A stretch of 64,000 nucleotides of DNA from Lachnospiraceae bacterium (GTDB lineage: Bacteria; Bacillota; Clostridia; Lachnospirales; Lachnospiraceae), in NCBI GenBank assembly GCA_017469945.1, contig JAFUFI010000014.1:1-64000 (forward strand), given 5' to 3'. Shown here in pieces: positions 15,972 to 23,684 of this stretch. The notes beneath the pieces were generated by a model, which saw only the letters and a list, made by a program, of their open reading frames with translations, did not search any database and was not told the origin of the DNA. Position numbers and translations under genes: made by a program. The number at the start of each line of letters is the position of its first letter. The stretch's first letter is position 1.

Positions 15972-18086
15972 TTATTTACTTGCTTTCTTCTTTTCCGTCT
16001 TGTAAAAGCCTCTTAAGCCGTCTACCTTACGAAGGATGCTGTCCTGGTTGTACATACCTTTAACGGCGTTTGTCCACTTGGTAACGTAGTCGGAAAGCTT
16101 CGTCATATATTCATCCGGCGGTATCTCCTTTGAAGCTACGCCCGTAAGGCCCTTCTCCCAGCTTGCCGTAAGTGAAGGGTTTAAAAGGGACTTTATAGAG
16201 TTGTCAACAACGTCGTATATAGCTTCTCCAAGGAGCGTCGGCGTAAGGACCTGAGTCTTTGCGTTCAGGTTTATATACTCGTTCGTCTGGAGTTTTTTAA
16301 GGATCTCGGCCCTCGTTGCGCTGGTTCCGATACCGCTTCCTTTTATCTGGCTTCTAAGCTCTTCGTCCTCAATAAACTGTCCGGCGTTTTCCATAGTAAG
16401 GATGATGCTTCCGGAGGTATATCTCTTGGGCGGGGAGGTTTCTCCCTCTTTAAGCTCGTAGCCTTTAACCTCAAGAGGTGTTCCGGGCTTAGCCTTTTTA
16501 AGCTCCTCCAAAAGACCGGTATCGTTCGTCTCCTGTTCTTCCTCGGAGTCTTTATTCTCGGCTTTATCTGCGTCCGTACTTTCGGGATTATTTGCGCCTC
16601 CGGCTCCTGCGGCCTGTTCTTTATCCTGATTTTCGGCCTTTTTAAAGGAAAACTCAGTAAGTTTTAGGTAACCTTCGGTTTCAAGGACTTTAAAGTTTGC
16701 AAAGAACTTTTCTCCCGCGATCTTTGTTACGACGGAGAACTTACGATATACAGCGGCGGGATAAAAGATCGCAAGAAACCTTCTTACTATTATCTCGTAG
16801 ACCTTAGCGGTTGTAGGATGAAGGGAGTTTAAAGCCCCCAGTCCCTGTCCTGTAGGGATTATAGCGTAGTGGTCCGTAATCTGCTTATCGTTAACGTATC
16901 TTGTCTTTGCAAGGCCTTCGTACATTTTATTATCAAGGACTTCAGCCGCATACTGCGCGCAGATTCCGTATCCCTTAAGGCCGTTTAGATTCTTTGTAAT
17001 TTCCTTTGAAACCGCGGTAGAAAGGACTCTGGCGTCCGTTCTCGGGTAGGTTGTAAGCTTTTTCTCGTAAAGCTCCTGGGCTATCTGAAGGGTCTGGTCC
17101 GGGCTTATCTTAAAGTACTTGGAGCAGTCGTTTTGAAGCTCGGCAAGATTGTAAAGTAATGGAGGATTTTTGTTTTCCTTTTTATTTTCAACCGAGTCGA
17201 TGACGCAGGGGCGCATCTGGCTCTCCCCGGTCTCGGGATTTACAGCCGGCTTTGAAAGGGCGTTTATAAGCCCCAAAGCATCCTCTTTTTTCTTAAAGCC
17301 GTTTTCCTTATAGAGCTTGGGGGACTCGAAAAAGTGCGATCCTTCGACGGCTTTCCATTCTCCGTTAAATTCATGCTCTCCGAGAGCAAACTTTCCGACG
17401 ATGCGGTAGAAAGGCGTCTTTGTAAAGTTACGTATCTCACGCTCTCTGGTTACGATGATTCCAAGTACGCAGGTCATAACACGGCCTACGGCGATTACGC
17501 TTTTATCTCTGCCTAAATGCTCTTTAAGCTTATATCCGTACTTAAGGGAAAGAGCTCTTGTAAAGTTTATACCCATCAGGTAATCTTCCTTGGCGCGTAG
17601 GTATGCCGCCGCGGAAAGGGCATCGTACTCGGTCCAGTCCTTCGCCTCCTTGATGCCTCTAAGGATCTCTTCCTCGGTCTGGGAGTCGATCCAGACTCTC
17701 TTACGGGATTTGTCATGCACCCCCGCCATCTTGTCGACGAGTCTGTAGATGTATTCTCCCTCGCGTCCCGAGTCGGTACAGATGTAGATCGTATCAACGT
17801 CTTCTCTGTTTAAAAGGCTCTTTACGATCTCGAACTGCTTTGCGGCGTTTCCTATAACCTCGTACTTAAACTCCTCAGGGATAAAGGGAATCGTCGTAAG
17901 AGACCATTTTCGAAGGTTCTCATCATAACTTTCAGGATAGCTCATAGTTACAAGATGTCCCACACACCAGGTTACAACGTAACTGTCGCTTTCGAGGAAG
18001 CCGTCGCCTTTTCTCATATTCTCTTTTAGTGCGCCCGCGAATTCTCTCGCAACACTGGGCTTTTCCGCGATAAAAAGTTTTTTCAA
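15972..18086 (-). CDS. topB: DNA topoisomerase III
   Basis: This type IA topoisomerase relaxes and decatenates DNA via a 5'-phosphotyrosine. The Toprim domain begins LKKLFIAEKPSVAREFAGAL and has the DSGREGEYIYRLV acidic cluster. The active-site tyrosine lies in TTYPRTDARVLS. An Asp/Glu-rich linker (about 500-530) is species-specific. TTG at 18086 is chosen because GAGGTG is then at a proper distance; GTG at 18092 would overlap that site. There is no C-terminal zinc finger. It follows the terminator of the EAL gene, so it has its own promoter. Confidence 0.94.
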   Translation of the reverse strand: MKKLFIAEKPSVAREFAGALKENMRKGDGFLESDSYVVTWCVGHLVTMSYPESYDENLRKWSLTTIPFIPEEFKYEVIGNAAKQFEIVKSLLNREDVDTIYICTDSGREGEYIYRLVDKMAGVHDKSRKRVWIDSQTEEEILRGIKEAKDWTEYDALSAAAYLRAKEDYLMGINFTRALSLKYGYKLKEHLGRDKSVIAVGRVMTCVLGIIVTREREIRNFTKTPFYRIVGKFALGEHEFNGEWKAVEGSHFFESPKLYKENGFKKKEDALGLINALSKPAVNPETGESQMRPCVIDSVENKKENKNPPLLYNLAELQNDCSKYFKISPDQTLQIAQELYEKKLTTYPRTDARVLSTAVSKEITKNLNGLKGYGICAQYAAEVLDNKMYEGLAKTRYVNDKQITDHYAIIPTGQGLGALNSLHPTTAKVYEIIVRRFLAIFYPAAVYRKFSVVTKIAGEKFFANFKVLETEGYLKLTEFSFKKAENQDKEQAAGAGGANNPESTDADKAENKDSEEEQETNDTGLLEELKKAKPGTPLEVKGYELKEGETSPPKRYTSGSIILTMENAGQFIEDEELRSQIKGSGIGTSATRAEILKKLQTNEYINLNAKTQVLTPTLLGEAIYDVVDNSIKSLLNPSLTASWEKGLTGVASKEIPPDEYMTKLSDYVTKWTNAVKGMYNQDSILRKVDGLRGFYKTEKKKASK

Positions 18087-18110
18087 AGCCACCTCTGCAA
18101 TTACAGAATA

Positions 18111-18153
18111 AAAAACGCAACGGCAAATATATAAATATACGCCCTTGCGTTTT
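18111..18153 (-). terminator. Intrinsic terminator after the GGDEF-EAL gene
   Basis: Minus strand AACGCAAGGGC...GCCGTTGCGTT followed by TTTTATT, starting about 12 nt after the stop at 18165. The long AT-rich loop makes it moderately strong. Confidence 0.7.
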
Positions 18154-18164
18154 GAATTTTAAAT

Positions 18165-19895
18165 CTAAGACTGACTGTTTGCTGCTTGTTCAAGGACCTT
18201 TTGGATCTCCCCGGCGGGAAGCGGCTTTCCAAGCAAGAATCCCTGAATTACATTACAGCCCTTGTCATTAAGGTAATTGTACTGATTCTCGCTCTCTACG
18301 CCTTCCGCAATGGACTCGAAGCCCATATTGTGGCTCATATTGAGGATAGAATCAAGTATGATACGTGTTGAATTGTCCGAAAGTACGGAATCAACAAAGG
18401 TCTTGTCAATCTTTAAGGTATCGATGGGCATCTTCATCAGGTAAGAAAGGGATGAATAGCCGGTACCGAAATCATCAAGGGAAATCTTGATTCCGAAGTC
18501 ACGAAGTACTTTAAGCTTATTTGAAACAAGCTCAAAATCGTCAATCAAAATACTCTCGGTAATCTCTAACTCGATGTTTTGAGGATTGACATCATATTTC
18601 TTTATAACGCTTATAACATTGTCAACGAAATCTTCTCTCTTGTACTGAACGGCGGAGATGTTGATGGACATTGTAAAGTCAACGTCGTACATATCCCTCC
18701 AGACAGCATACTGTCTGACGCTTCTATCAAGTACGTAGTTTCCGATAGGGATGATGGAGCCGTTCTTTTCGGCGATAGGGATAAATTCCGAAGGAGGTAT
18801 AAATCCCTTTTCATCATCCTTCCATCTGATAAGGGCCTCAAATCCTCGAAGCGTCTGGTTATCGGCGTGATACTGGGGCTGGAAATAAACCTCGAAGCGG
18901 TGGTTTAATACAGCATCCGAAAGCTTATTCTCAAGGTTGACATTGCTCATAAAGTCTTCGAGCATCTTGGCGTCAAAGTAAACTATCTGGTTGTTTCCGA
19001 GAGTCTTTGCTCTGAACATTGCGATATCGCCGCAATTTATAAGAGTTAAGGCCGCATCTCCCGAATCCGGATACTCGGATATGGAGAAGCTGACGCTTAC
19101 GTTTACTTCCTGTCCGCTGCTCATCTTAAAAGGCTCTACGAGTCTTTTACGGATCCTGTTTATAAAGCTGTCTACAGAGTAGTCTCCGTAAGGGTTGTAG
19201 ATACCGAGAGCGAATATATCGTTTGAAAGATGGCTGACAAGTACTCTGTCATCCTGGAACTCTTTTAAGTAAGATCCAAACTGCTGGAGATATTCGTCGC
19301 CGATGATCATTCCCAGTCCATCGTTTACTTTCTTGAAATCATCGATGTCGATGGTAATAAGCGCTACTTTGTCTCCGTTGTCTTTTGCGTCGGCTATAAA
19401 GCCGTCCAAAAGGGTGATGAAATAGTTACGGTTGTAAATACCTGTAAGAGAATCGAAATAAGCCATGTATAGAAGCTCTTCATTTCGTGACATATCTCTT
19501 GTGATATCTATAATCTTAATAACTTTATCAGTCAGCTCATCGTTGTCGTATAGTTTTGTGCATATGATCCTGAACCATCGTTTACCGTATGAATCAAGAG
19601 TGTCAATGGATTCCTCGTTTTTAGAAAAATTCTCCGAGAAGAAAACTTCTCTGACTCTGCTTTCTTTACTGGGATCAAAGTTCGAAAAGAATCTTTCCAG
19701 GTCTCCGTGGTCCGTAATATCAAACCCGAAGACCTTTTTGAAGGAACCCATCGATACATACTGGTCGTTTTCTTTAGAGTAATAAATAAATGACAGCGAA
19801 GCGCGCTCTACAATAAGCTTGTACATGCGCTCCGATTCAGCCAGTTTGTTATTTATCGCTTTTAAAAGGTCCAGCTGATACTGTAAATCGGTCAT
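18165..19895 (-). CDS. PAS/GGDEF/EAL protein, likely cyclic-di-GMP phosphodiesterase with degenerate GGDEF
   Basis: The 576-residue cytosolic protein has a PAS-like region (about 20-130), a GGDEF domain (about 140-310) and an EAL domain (about 325-570). In the GGDEF site the signature is SNDIF (224-228), so cyclase activity is unlikely; it may bind GTP as a regulator. The EAL domain looks intact: FEALIRW (E353), SINIS, LEITES, DDFGTGYSS (474-482), LKIDKTFV, AEGVE (530-534), QGFLLGKP. It should hydrolyse c-di-GMP to pGpG. Start ATG 19895 with GGGGGG upstream; a terminator follows. Confidence 0.9.
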   Translation of the reverse strand: MTDLQYQLDLLKAINNKLAESERMYKLIVERASLSFIYYSKENDQYVSMGSFKKVFGFDITDHGDLERFFSNFDPSKESRVREVFFSENFSKNEESIDTLDSYGKRWFRIICTKLYDNDELTDKVIKIIDITRDMSRNEELLYMAYFDSLTGIYNRNYFITLLDGFIADAKDNGDKVALITIDIDDFKKVNDGLGMIIGDEYLQQFGSYLKEFQDDRVLVSHLSNDIFALGIYNPYGDYSVDSFINRIRKRLVEPFKMSSGQEVNVSVSFSISEYPDSGDAALTLINCGDIAMFRAKTLGNNQIVYFDAKMLEDFMSNVNLENKLSDAVLNHRFEVYFQPQYHADNQTLRGFEALIRWKDDEKGFIPPSEFIPIAEKNGSIIPIGNYVLDRSVRQYAVWRDMYDVDFTMSINISAVQYKREDFVDNVISVIKKYDVNPQNIELEITESILIDDFELVSNKLKVLRDFGIKISLDDFGTGYSSLSYLMKMPIDTLKIDKTFVDSVLSDNSTRIILDSILNMSHNMGFESIAEGVESENQYNYLNDKGCNVIQGFLLGKPLPAGEIQKVLEQAANSQS

Positions 19896-19932
19896 TAATT
19901 TTCCCCCCGGCCGAGTTTATTTGTTGAAAATA

Positions 19933-21018
19933 TCATTTCTTGTTAATGTACCCCTGGGCTTTAAGTAATTCTGCGCAAAGAACTGCTCCGCCGGCTGCGC
20001 CGCGGACGGTGTTGTGTGAAAGTCCGACAAACTTCCAGTCGTAGATTGAATCCTCACGGAGTCTTCCGATGCTGATTCCCATACCATTTTCATAATCTAC
20101 ATCAAGAGCTACCTGAGGTCTGTTATCCTCTTCCATATAGCGGATAAACTGCTTGGGTGCGCTGGGAAGGTTAAGATCCTGAGGCGCTCCCTTGAAGTTT
20201 ACAAGCTTTTCGATAAGCTGTTCCTTGGTAGGCTTCTTATTAAACTTAACAAATACGGCAGCGGTATGTCCGTTTAAAACGGGCACACGGATGCACTGTG
20301 ATGTGATCTTGGGCCAGGTAGCGGGCTCGATAACGCCGTTTTTGATCTCGCCCCAGATTCTTAAAGGTTCCTTCTCGCTCTTTTCTTCCTCGCCACTGAT
20401 GAAGGGGATGATGTTTCCTTCCATCTCGGGCCAGTCCTTGAAGGTCTTTCCTGCACCGGAGATTGCCTGGTAGGTGGTAACAACAACCTCAGTAGGCTCG
20501 AACTCTCTCCAAGCGGTAAGAACGGGAGCGTAGCTCTGAATCGAGCAGTTGGGCTTAACGGCTACGAATCCTCTTGTAGTTCCGAGACGCTTTTTCTGGA
20601 ACTCGATAACCTTCATATGCTCTGCATTGATCTCAGGCACAACCATAGGTACATCAGGGGTCCAGCGATGAGCGCTGTTGTTGGAAACAACGGGAGTCTC
20701 GGTTTTAGCGTAAGCTTCCTCAATAGCCTTGATCTCGTCCTTGGTCATATCAACCGCGCTGAATACGAAATCAACTTCTGAAGCTACCTTCTCTACTTCG
20801 GTAACATCCTTAACAATAAGCTTTTTAACGCCTTCAGGCATGGGTGTAGTCATCTTCCATCTTCCGCCTACAGCCTCTTCGTAGGTCTTTCCTGCGCTTC
20901 TGGGGCTGGCTGCAACGGTTACCACTTCAAACCAGGGGTGATTCTCAAGAAGAGAAATGAATCTCTGGCCTACCATACCGGTAGCTCCTAAAATTCCGAC
21001 ACGTAACTTTTCGCTCAT
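19933..21018 (-). CDS. asd: Aspartate-semialdehyde dehydrogenase
   Basis: Asd reduces aspartyl phosphate to aspartate semialdehyde, leading to lysine, threonine, methionine and diaminopimelate. The 361-residue protein starts with GILGATGMVGQRFISLL (NADP-binding) and has the catalytic cysteine in VKPNCSIQSYAP, plus SGHT-type contacts near VLNGHTAAVFV. It belongs to the archaeal/fungal-like Asd branch, common in Clostridia. It is 42 nt downstream of argH on the same strand. Confidence 0.95.
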   Translation of the reverse strand: MSEKLRVGILGATGMVGQRFISLLENHPWFEVVTVAASPRSAGKTYEEAVGGRWKMTTPMPEGVKKLIVKDVTEVEKVASEVDFVFSAVDMTKDEIKAIEEAYAKTETPVVSNNSAHRWTPDVPMVVPEINAEHMKVIEFQKKRLGTTRGFVAVKPNCSIQSYAPVLTAWREFEPTEVVVTTYQAISGAGKTFKDWPEMEGNIIPFISGEEEKSEKEPLRIWGEIKNGVIEPATWPKITSQCIRVPVLNGHTAAVFVKFNKKPTKEQLIEKLVNFKGAPQDLNLPSAPKQFIRYMEEDNRPQVALDVDYENGMGISIGRLREDSIYDWKFVGLSHNTVRGAAGGAVLCAELLKAQGYINKK

Positions 21019-21060
21019 TTTTACATCTCCTATCTAAGTAGTATTTGTCTTAACCCGGTA

Positions 21061-22449
21061 TCAAAGTCCGGGGTTAGATTTAAGGTAATCTTCGGAAAGC
21101 GCGATCTCTGTAAGGATAGCGTCCTTTCCGGGAGCGCCGACGGTAAGGCGCTTTCCGACGCAGGTCTCTAATGATATGGCGTCATATACATCTTTATCGA
21201 AGACGGGGCTTATCTCCTTAAGCTCCTCGAGTGACATTTCTTCGATTGACTTGTTTTTATCGATGCAGGCAAGTACAAGCTCGCCGACGATCCTGTGTGC
21301 ATCGCGGAAGGCAACATTTTTGCCCACCAGATAATCCGCAGCGTCGGTAGCGTTGGTAAAGCCGTTCATAGCGCTCTTTGCCATACGCTCCTTTCGAAAC
21401 TTCATAGTCTTTATCATACCGGTAAAAAGATGGATGCAATTGTCCGCATTGTCCATAGCGTCAAAAGCCACCTCTTTATCTTCCTGCATATCCTTATTGT
21501 AAGCAAGAGGAAGGCCCTTCATAGTAGTAAGAAGGCTCATAAGGCTTCCGTAGACTCTTCCTGTCTTGCCTCTTACAAGCTCCGCGATATCGGGATTCTT
21601 TTTTTGAGGCATGATAGAGCTTCCGGTAGAAAAAGCATCATCAATCTCAACGAACTGATATTCATTGCTGTTCCAGATGATGATCTCCTCACAGAATCTG
21701 GAAAGATGCATCATCGTCGTAGATAAAGTAAATAAATACTCAAGAAGGTAATCTCTGTCAGCTACGGAATCGATGCTGTTTCTTGTAGGGCCGTCGAATC
21801 CAAGCTCGGAAGCTGTAAAGTCTCTGTCCAAGGGATATGTTGTACCGGCGAGGGCTCCCGCTCCAAGGGGACATTCATTCATACGCTTATAAAGGTCCGC
21901 CAGTCTCCCCCTGTCTCTCCTAAACATCTCGAAGTAAGCGCCGTAGTGGTGGGCTAAAGTAATGGGCTGAGCCTTTTGAAGGTGCGTGAAACCGGGCATA
22001 TAGGTTTCTGTGTTTTCCTTCATAGTATCTAAGATGCTCTCTAAAAGAGTTCGGAGCAGATTGTCGGTCCCTGCTACGCGGGATCTTGTGTAAAGACGCA
22101 TATCAAGGGCAACCTGGTCGTTACGGCTGCGGCCTGTGTGAAGTCTTTTTCCGGGCTCTCCGATCCTTTCCGTAAGTACGGCTTCAACGAAGCTGTGTAC
22201 ATCCTCGTACTCGTCGGTTATAAGGATCTTTCCGCTTTTAACATCCTCTTCGATACCGTCAAGCCCTTTAAGGATCGCATTTTTATCGGACTCCGTAAGG
22301 ATTCCCTGCTTTGAGAGCATTTTAACATGAGCTCTGCTTCCGCAAATATCGACATAAATAAGTCTCTTGTCGAAATTTATCGAAGCGTTAAAATCATAAA
22401 CTTCTTTATCGGTTTTGTCTTTGAAACGTCCACCCCAAAGCTGAGCCAT
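21061..22449 (-). CDS. argH: Argininosuccinate lyase
   Basis: ArgH splits argininosuccinate into arginine and fumarate, the last step of arginine synthesis. The 462-residue protein starts MAQLWGGRFKDKTDKEVYDF. ATG at 22449 is chosen because GGAGG lies 7 nt upstream. The superfamily signature GSSIMPQKKNPDIAEL and THLQKAQPITLAHH are present, and TGRSRNDQVALD completes the active site. The leader between it and tRNA-Thr can form a hairpin with a pseudoknot. asd follows. Confidence 0.96.
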   Translation of the reverse strand: MAQLWGGRFKDKTDKEVYDFNASINFDKRLIYVDICGSRAHVKMLSKQGILTESDKNAILKGLDGIEEDVKSGKILITDEYEDVHSFVEAVLTERIGEPGKRLHTGRSRNDQVALDMRLYTRSRVAGTDNLLRTLLESILDTMKENTETYMPGFTHLQKAQPITLAHHYGAYFEMFRRDRGRLADLYKRMNECPLGAGALAGTTYPLDRDFTASELGFDGPTRNSIDSVADRDYLLEYLFTLSTTMMHLSRFCEEIIIWNSNEYQFVEIDDAFSTGSSIMPQKKNPDIAELVRGKTGRVYGSLMSLLTTMKGLPLAYNKDMQEDKEVAFDAMDNADNCIHLFTGMIKTMKFRKERMAKSAMNGFTNATDAADYLVGKNVAFRDAHRIVGELVLACIDKNKSIEEMSLEELKEISPVFDKDVYDAISLETCVGKRLTVGAPGKDAILTEIALSEDYLKSNPGL

Positions 22450-22500
22450 ATTAAAACCTCCGGACACCTTACAGGCAATATATTCTGAAAATAAGCGATA

Positions 22501-22578
22501 TACGAACGATTTTTTATCTAAATTTGCAAATATGCGGAAGCCTCTTGTTCGTAGAAAGTTTCAAGTTGGCTCCCGCAT
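22501..22578 (-). promoter_or_regulatory. Candidate structured leader RNA upstream of argH
   Basis: In the minus-strand transcript, ATGCGGGAGCC (22578-22568) pairs with GGCTTCCGCAT (22542-22532): 11 bp including one G-U. An inner CTTG/CAAG pair is present. The loop contains TACGAAC (22553-22547), which is perfectly complementary to GTTCGTA (22507-22501) downstream, allowing a 7-bp pseudoknot. The argH ribosome site lies about 40 nt further on. No known riboswitch class recognised. Confidence 0.4.
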
Positions 22579-22591
22579 CTAAATTAATTAA

Positions 22592-22664
22592 AGCTGAAAA
22601 AGGGACTTGAACCCTCGACCCCTTCATTACGAGTGAAGTGCTCTACCAACTGAGCTATTTCAGC
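22592..22664 (-). tRNA. tRNA-Thr (anticodon CGT)
   Basis: The 73-nt cloverleaf runs on the minus strand. The acceptor GCTGAAA pairs with TTTCAGC and the discriminator is T. The D arm is GCTC-AGTTGGTA-GAGC, the anticodon stem CTTCA/TGAAG with loop CTCGTAA (anticodon CGT), and the T arm GAGGG-TTCAAGT-CCCTT with one G-T pair. CCA is not encoded. It reads ACG codons and has its own promoter. Confidence 0.95.
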
Positions 22665-22678
22665 AATTAACCTTAGTA

Positions 22679-22706
22679 ATTATAATAGCAGATGCCGAAA
22701 AAAGCA
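22679..22706 (-). promoter_or_regulatory. Promoter of tRNA-Thr (and possibly argH)
   Basis: Minus-strand TTGCTT (22701-22706), 16-nt spacer and perfect TATAAT (22679-22684), ending 14 nt before the mature 5' end of the tRNA. No terminator is seen between the tRNA and argH, so read-through is possible. Confidence 0.65.
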
Positions 22707-22758
22707 ACCGATTTGGCAATCTTTTTGCATAAAAATAAAACTGATTTTAAAGGGTGTT

Positions 22759-23673
22759 TTATTTCTCTTGAATATGCACATCCAATTGAGGGAAGGGAAT
22801 AGAGATATTCTCCTTATCAAGGGTCTTTTTGGTATTCTCTGTAATACGGTAATACGCGTCCCAGTAATCCCTGCTCTTAACCCAAAATCTCACGGTAAGC
22901 TCTACGCTGCTGTCTTTAAGGCCGCTTACAACGACTCTGTGTTCTTTATCTTTAAGAACGCTTTCGTCATTTTCAAGCATATCAAGTAAAACCGCTTTAG
23001 CCTTGTCGATATCGGCATTGTAGGAAATACCGCATATTACATCGATCCTTCTTGTCTTTTCTTTTGTGACATTAACAATAACGTTGTTTGCAAGATTACC
23101 GTTAGGCAAAACAACGATCTTGTTGTCAAAGGTGCGAAGTCTTGTGTGGAAAATCTTGATCTCGATAACGGTTCCTTCCTTACCCGAGCCCGAATCTATA
23201 ATATAATCTCCAACGGTGAAAGGCTTAAGGATAAGGATCAAAATTCCTCCGATAAGGTTTGAAAGAGAACCCTGCACCGCCAGGCCGATGGCAACTCCCG
23301 CCGAACCGATTATGGCAACGATACTTGCCGCATCAACACCGCACTGGATCGCTATCAAGAGGATCAAAAGAACAAACAAAGCCGCATTGACAAAAGAATC
23401 GACAAATCCTTTGACGCCGGCGTCGGCCTTGGCTTTTTCCATGCCCTTTGAAATAAGCTTTCTGACTAACTTTATAAGCTGAAGTCCTACTATAAATAGG
23501 ATTATTGCTATAACAATCCTGATACCGACATTAAGCGCTTTAGGGCCCAGATCCTCAATATACTTCTTTAAAAGACCGGCTTTTACTATATCTATCGGAT
23601 TTGCAGCAGCCGTAACTTCTGTAGCTGCTATGCTTTCTGTTACTGCGTTTAATAGTGTACCTAAAAAGTTCAT
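22759..23673 (-). CDS. mscS: Small-conductance mechanosensitive channel (MscS family)
   Basis: The 304-residue protein has an N-terminal stretch, helices at about 45-65 and 90-110, and the pore-lining helix VAIIGSAGVAIGLAVQGSLS. The beta domain follows (LNLIGG-like SNLIGGILILILKPFTVGDY), then the cytoplasmic vestibule ending FPQLDVHIQEK. MscS channels release solutes under hypo-osmotic shock. It starts 11 nt after the stop of the GlgB-like gene and is probably co-transcribed with it. The C-terminal FPQ(L/T)DVH is a family hallmark. Confidence 0.93.
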   Translation of the reverse strand: MNFLGTLLNAVTESIAATEVTAAANPIDIVKAGLLKKYIEDLGPKALNVGIRIVIAIILFIVGLQLIKLVRKLISKGMEKAKADAGVKGFVDSFVNAALFVLLILLIAIQCGVDAASIVAIIGSAGVAIGLAVQGSLSNLIGGILILILKPFTVGDYIIDSGSGKEGTVIEIKIFHTRLRTFDNKIVVLPNGNLANNVIVNVTKEKTRRIDVICGISYNADIDKAKAVLLDMLENDESVLKDKEHRVVVSGLKDSSVELTVRFWVKSRDYWDAYYRITENTKKTLDKENISIPFPQLDVHIQEK

Positions 23674-23684
23674 ATATGCCCCTG

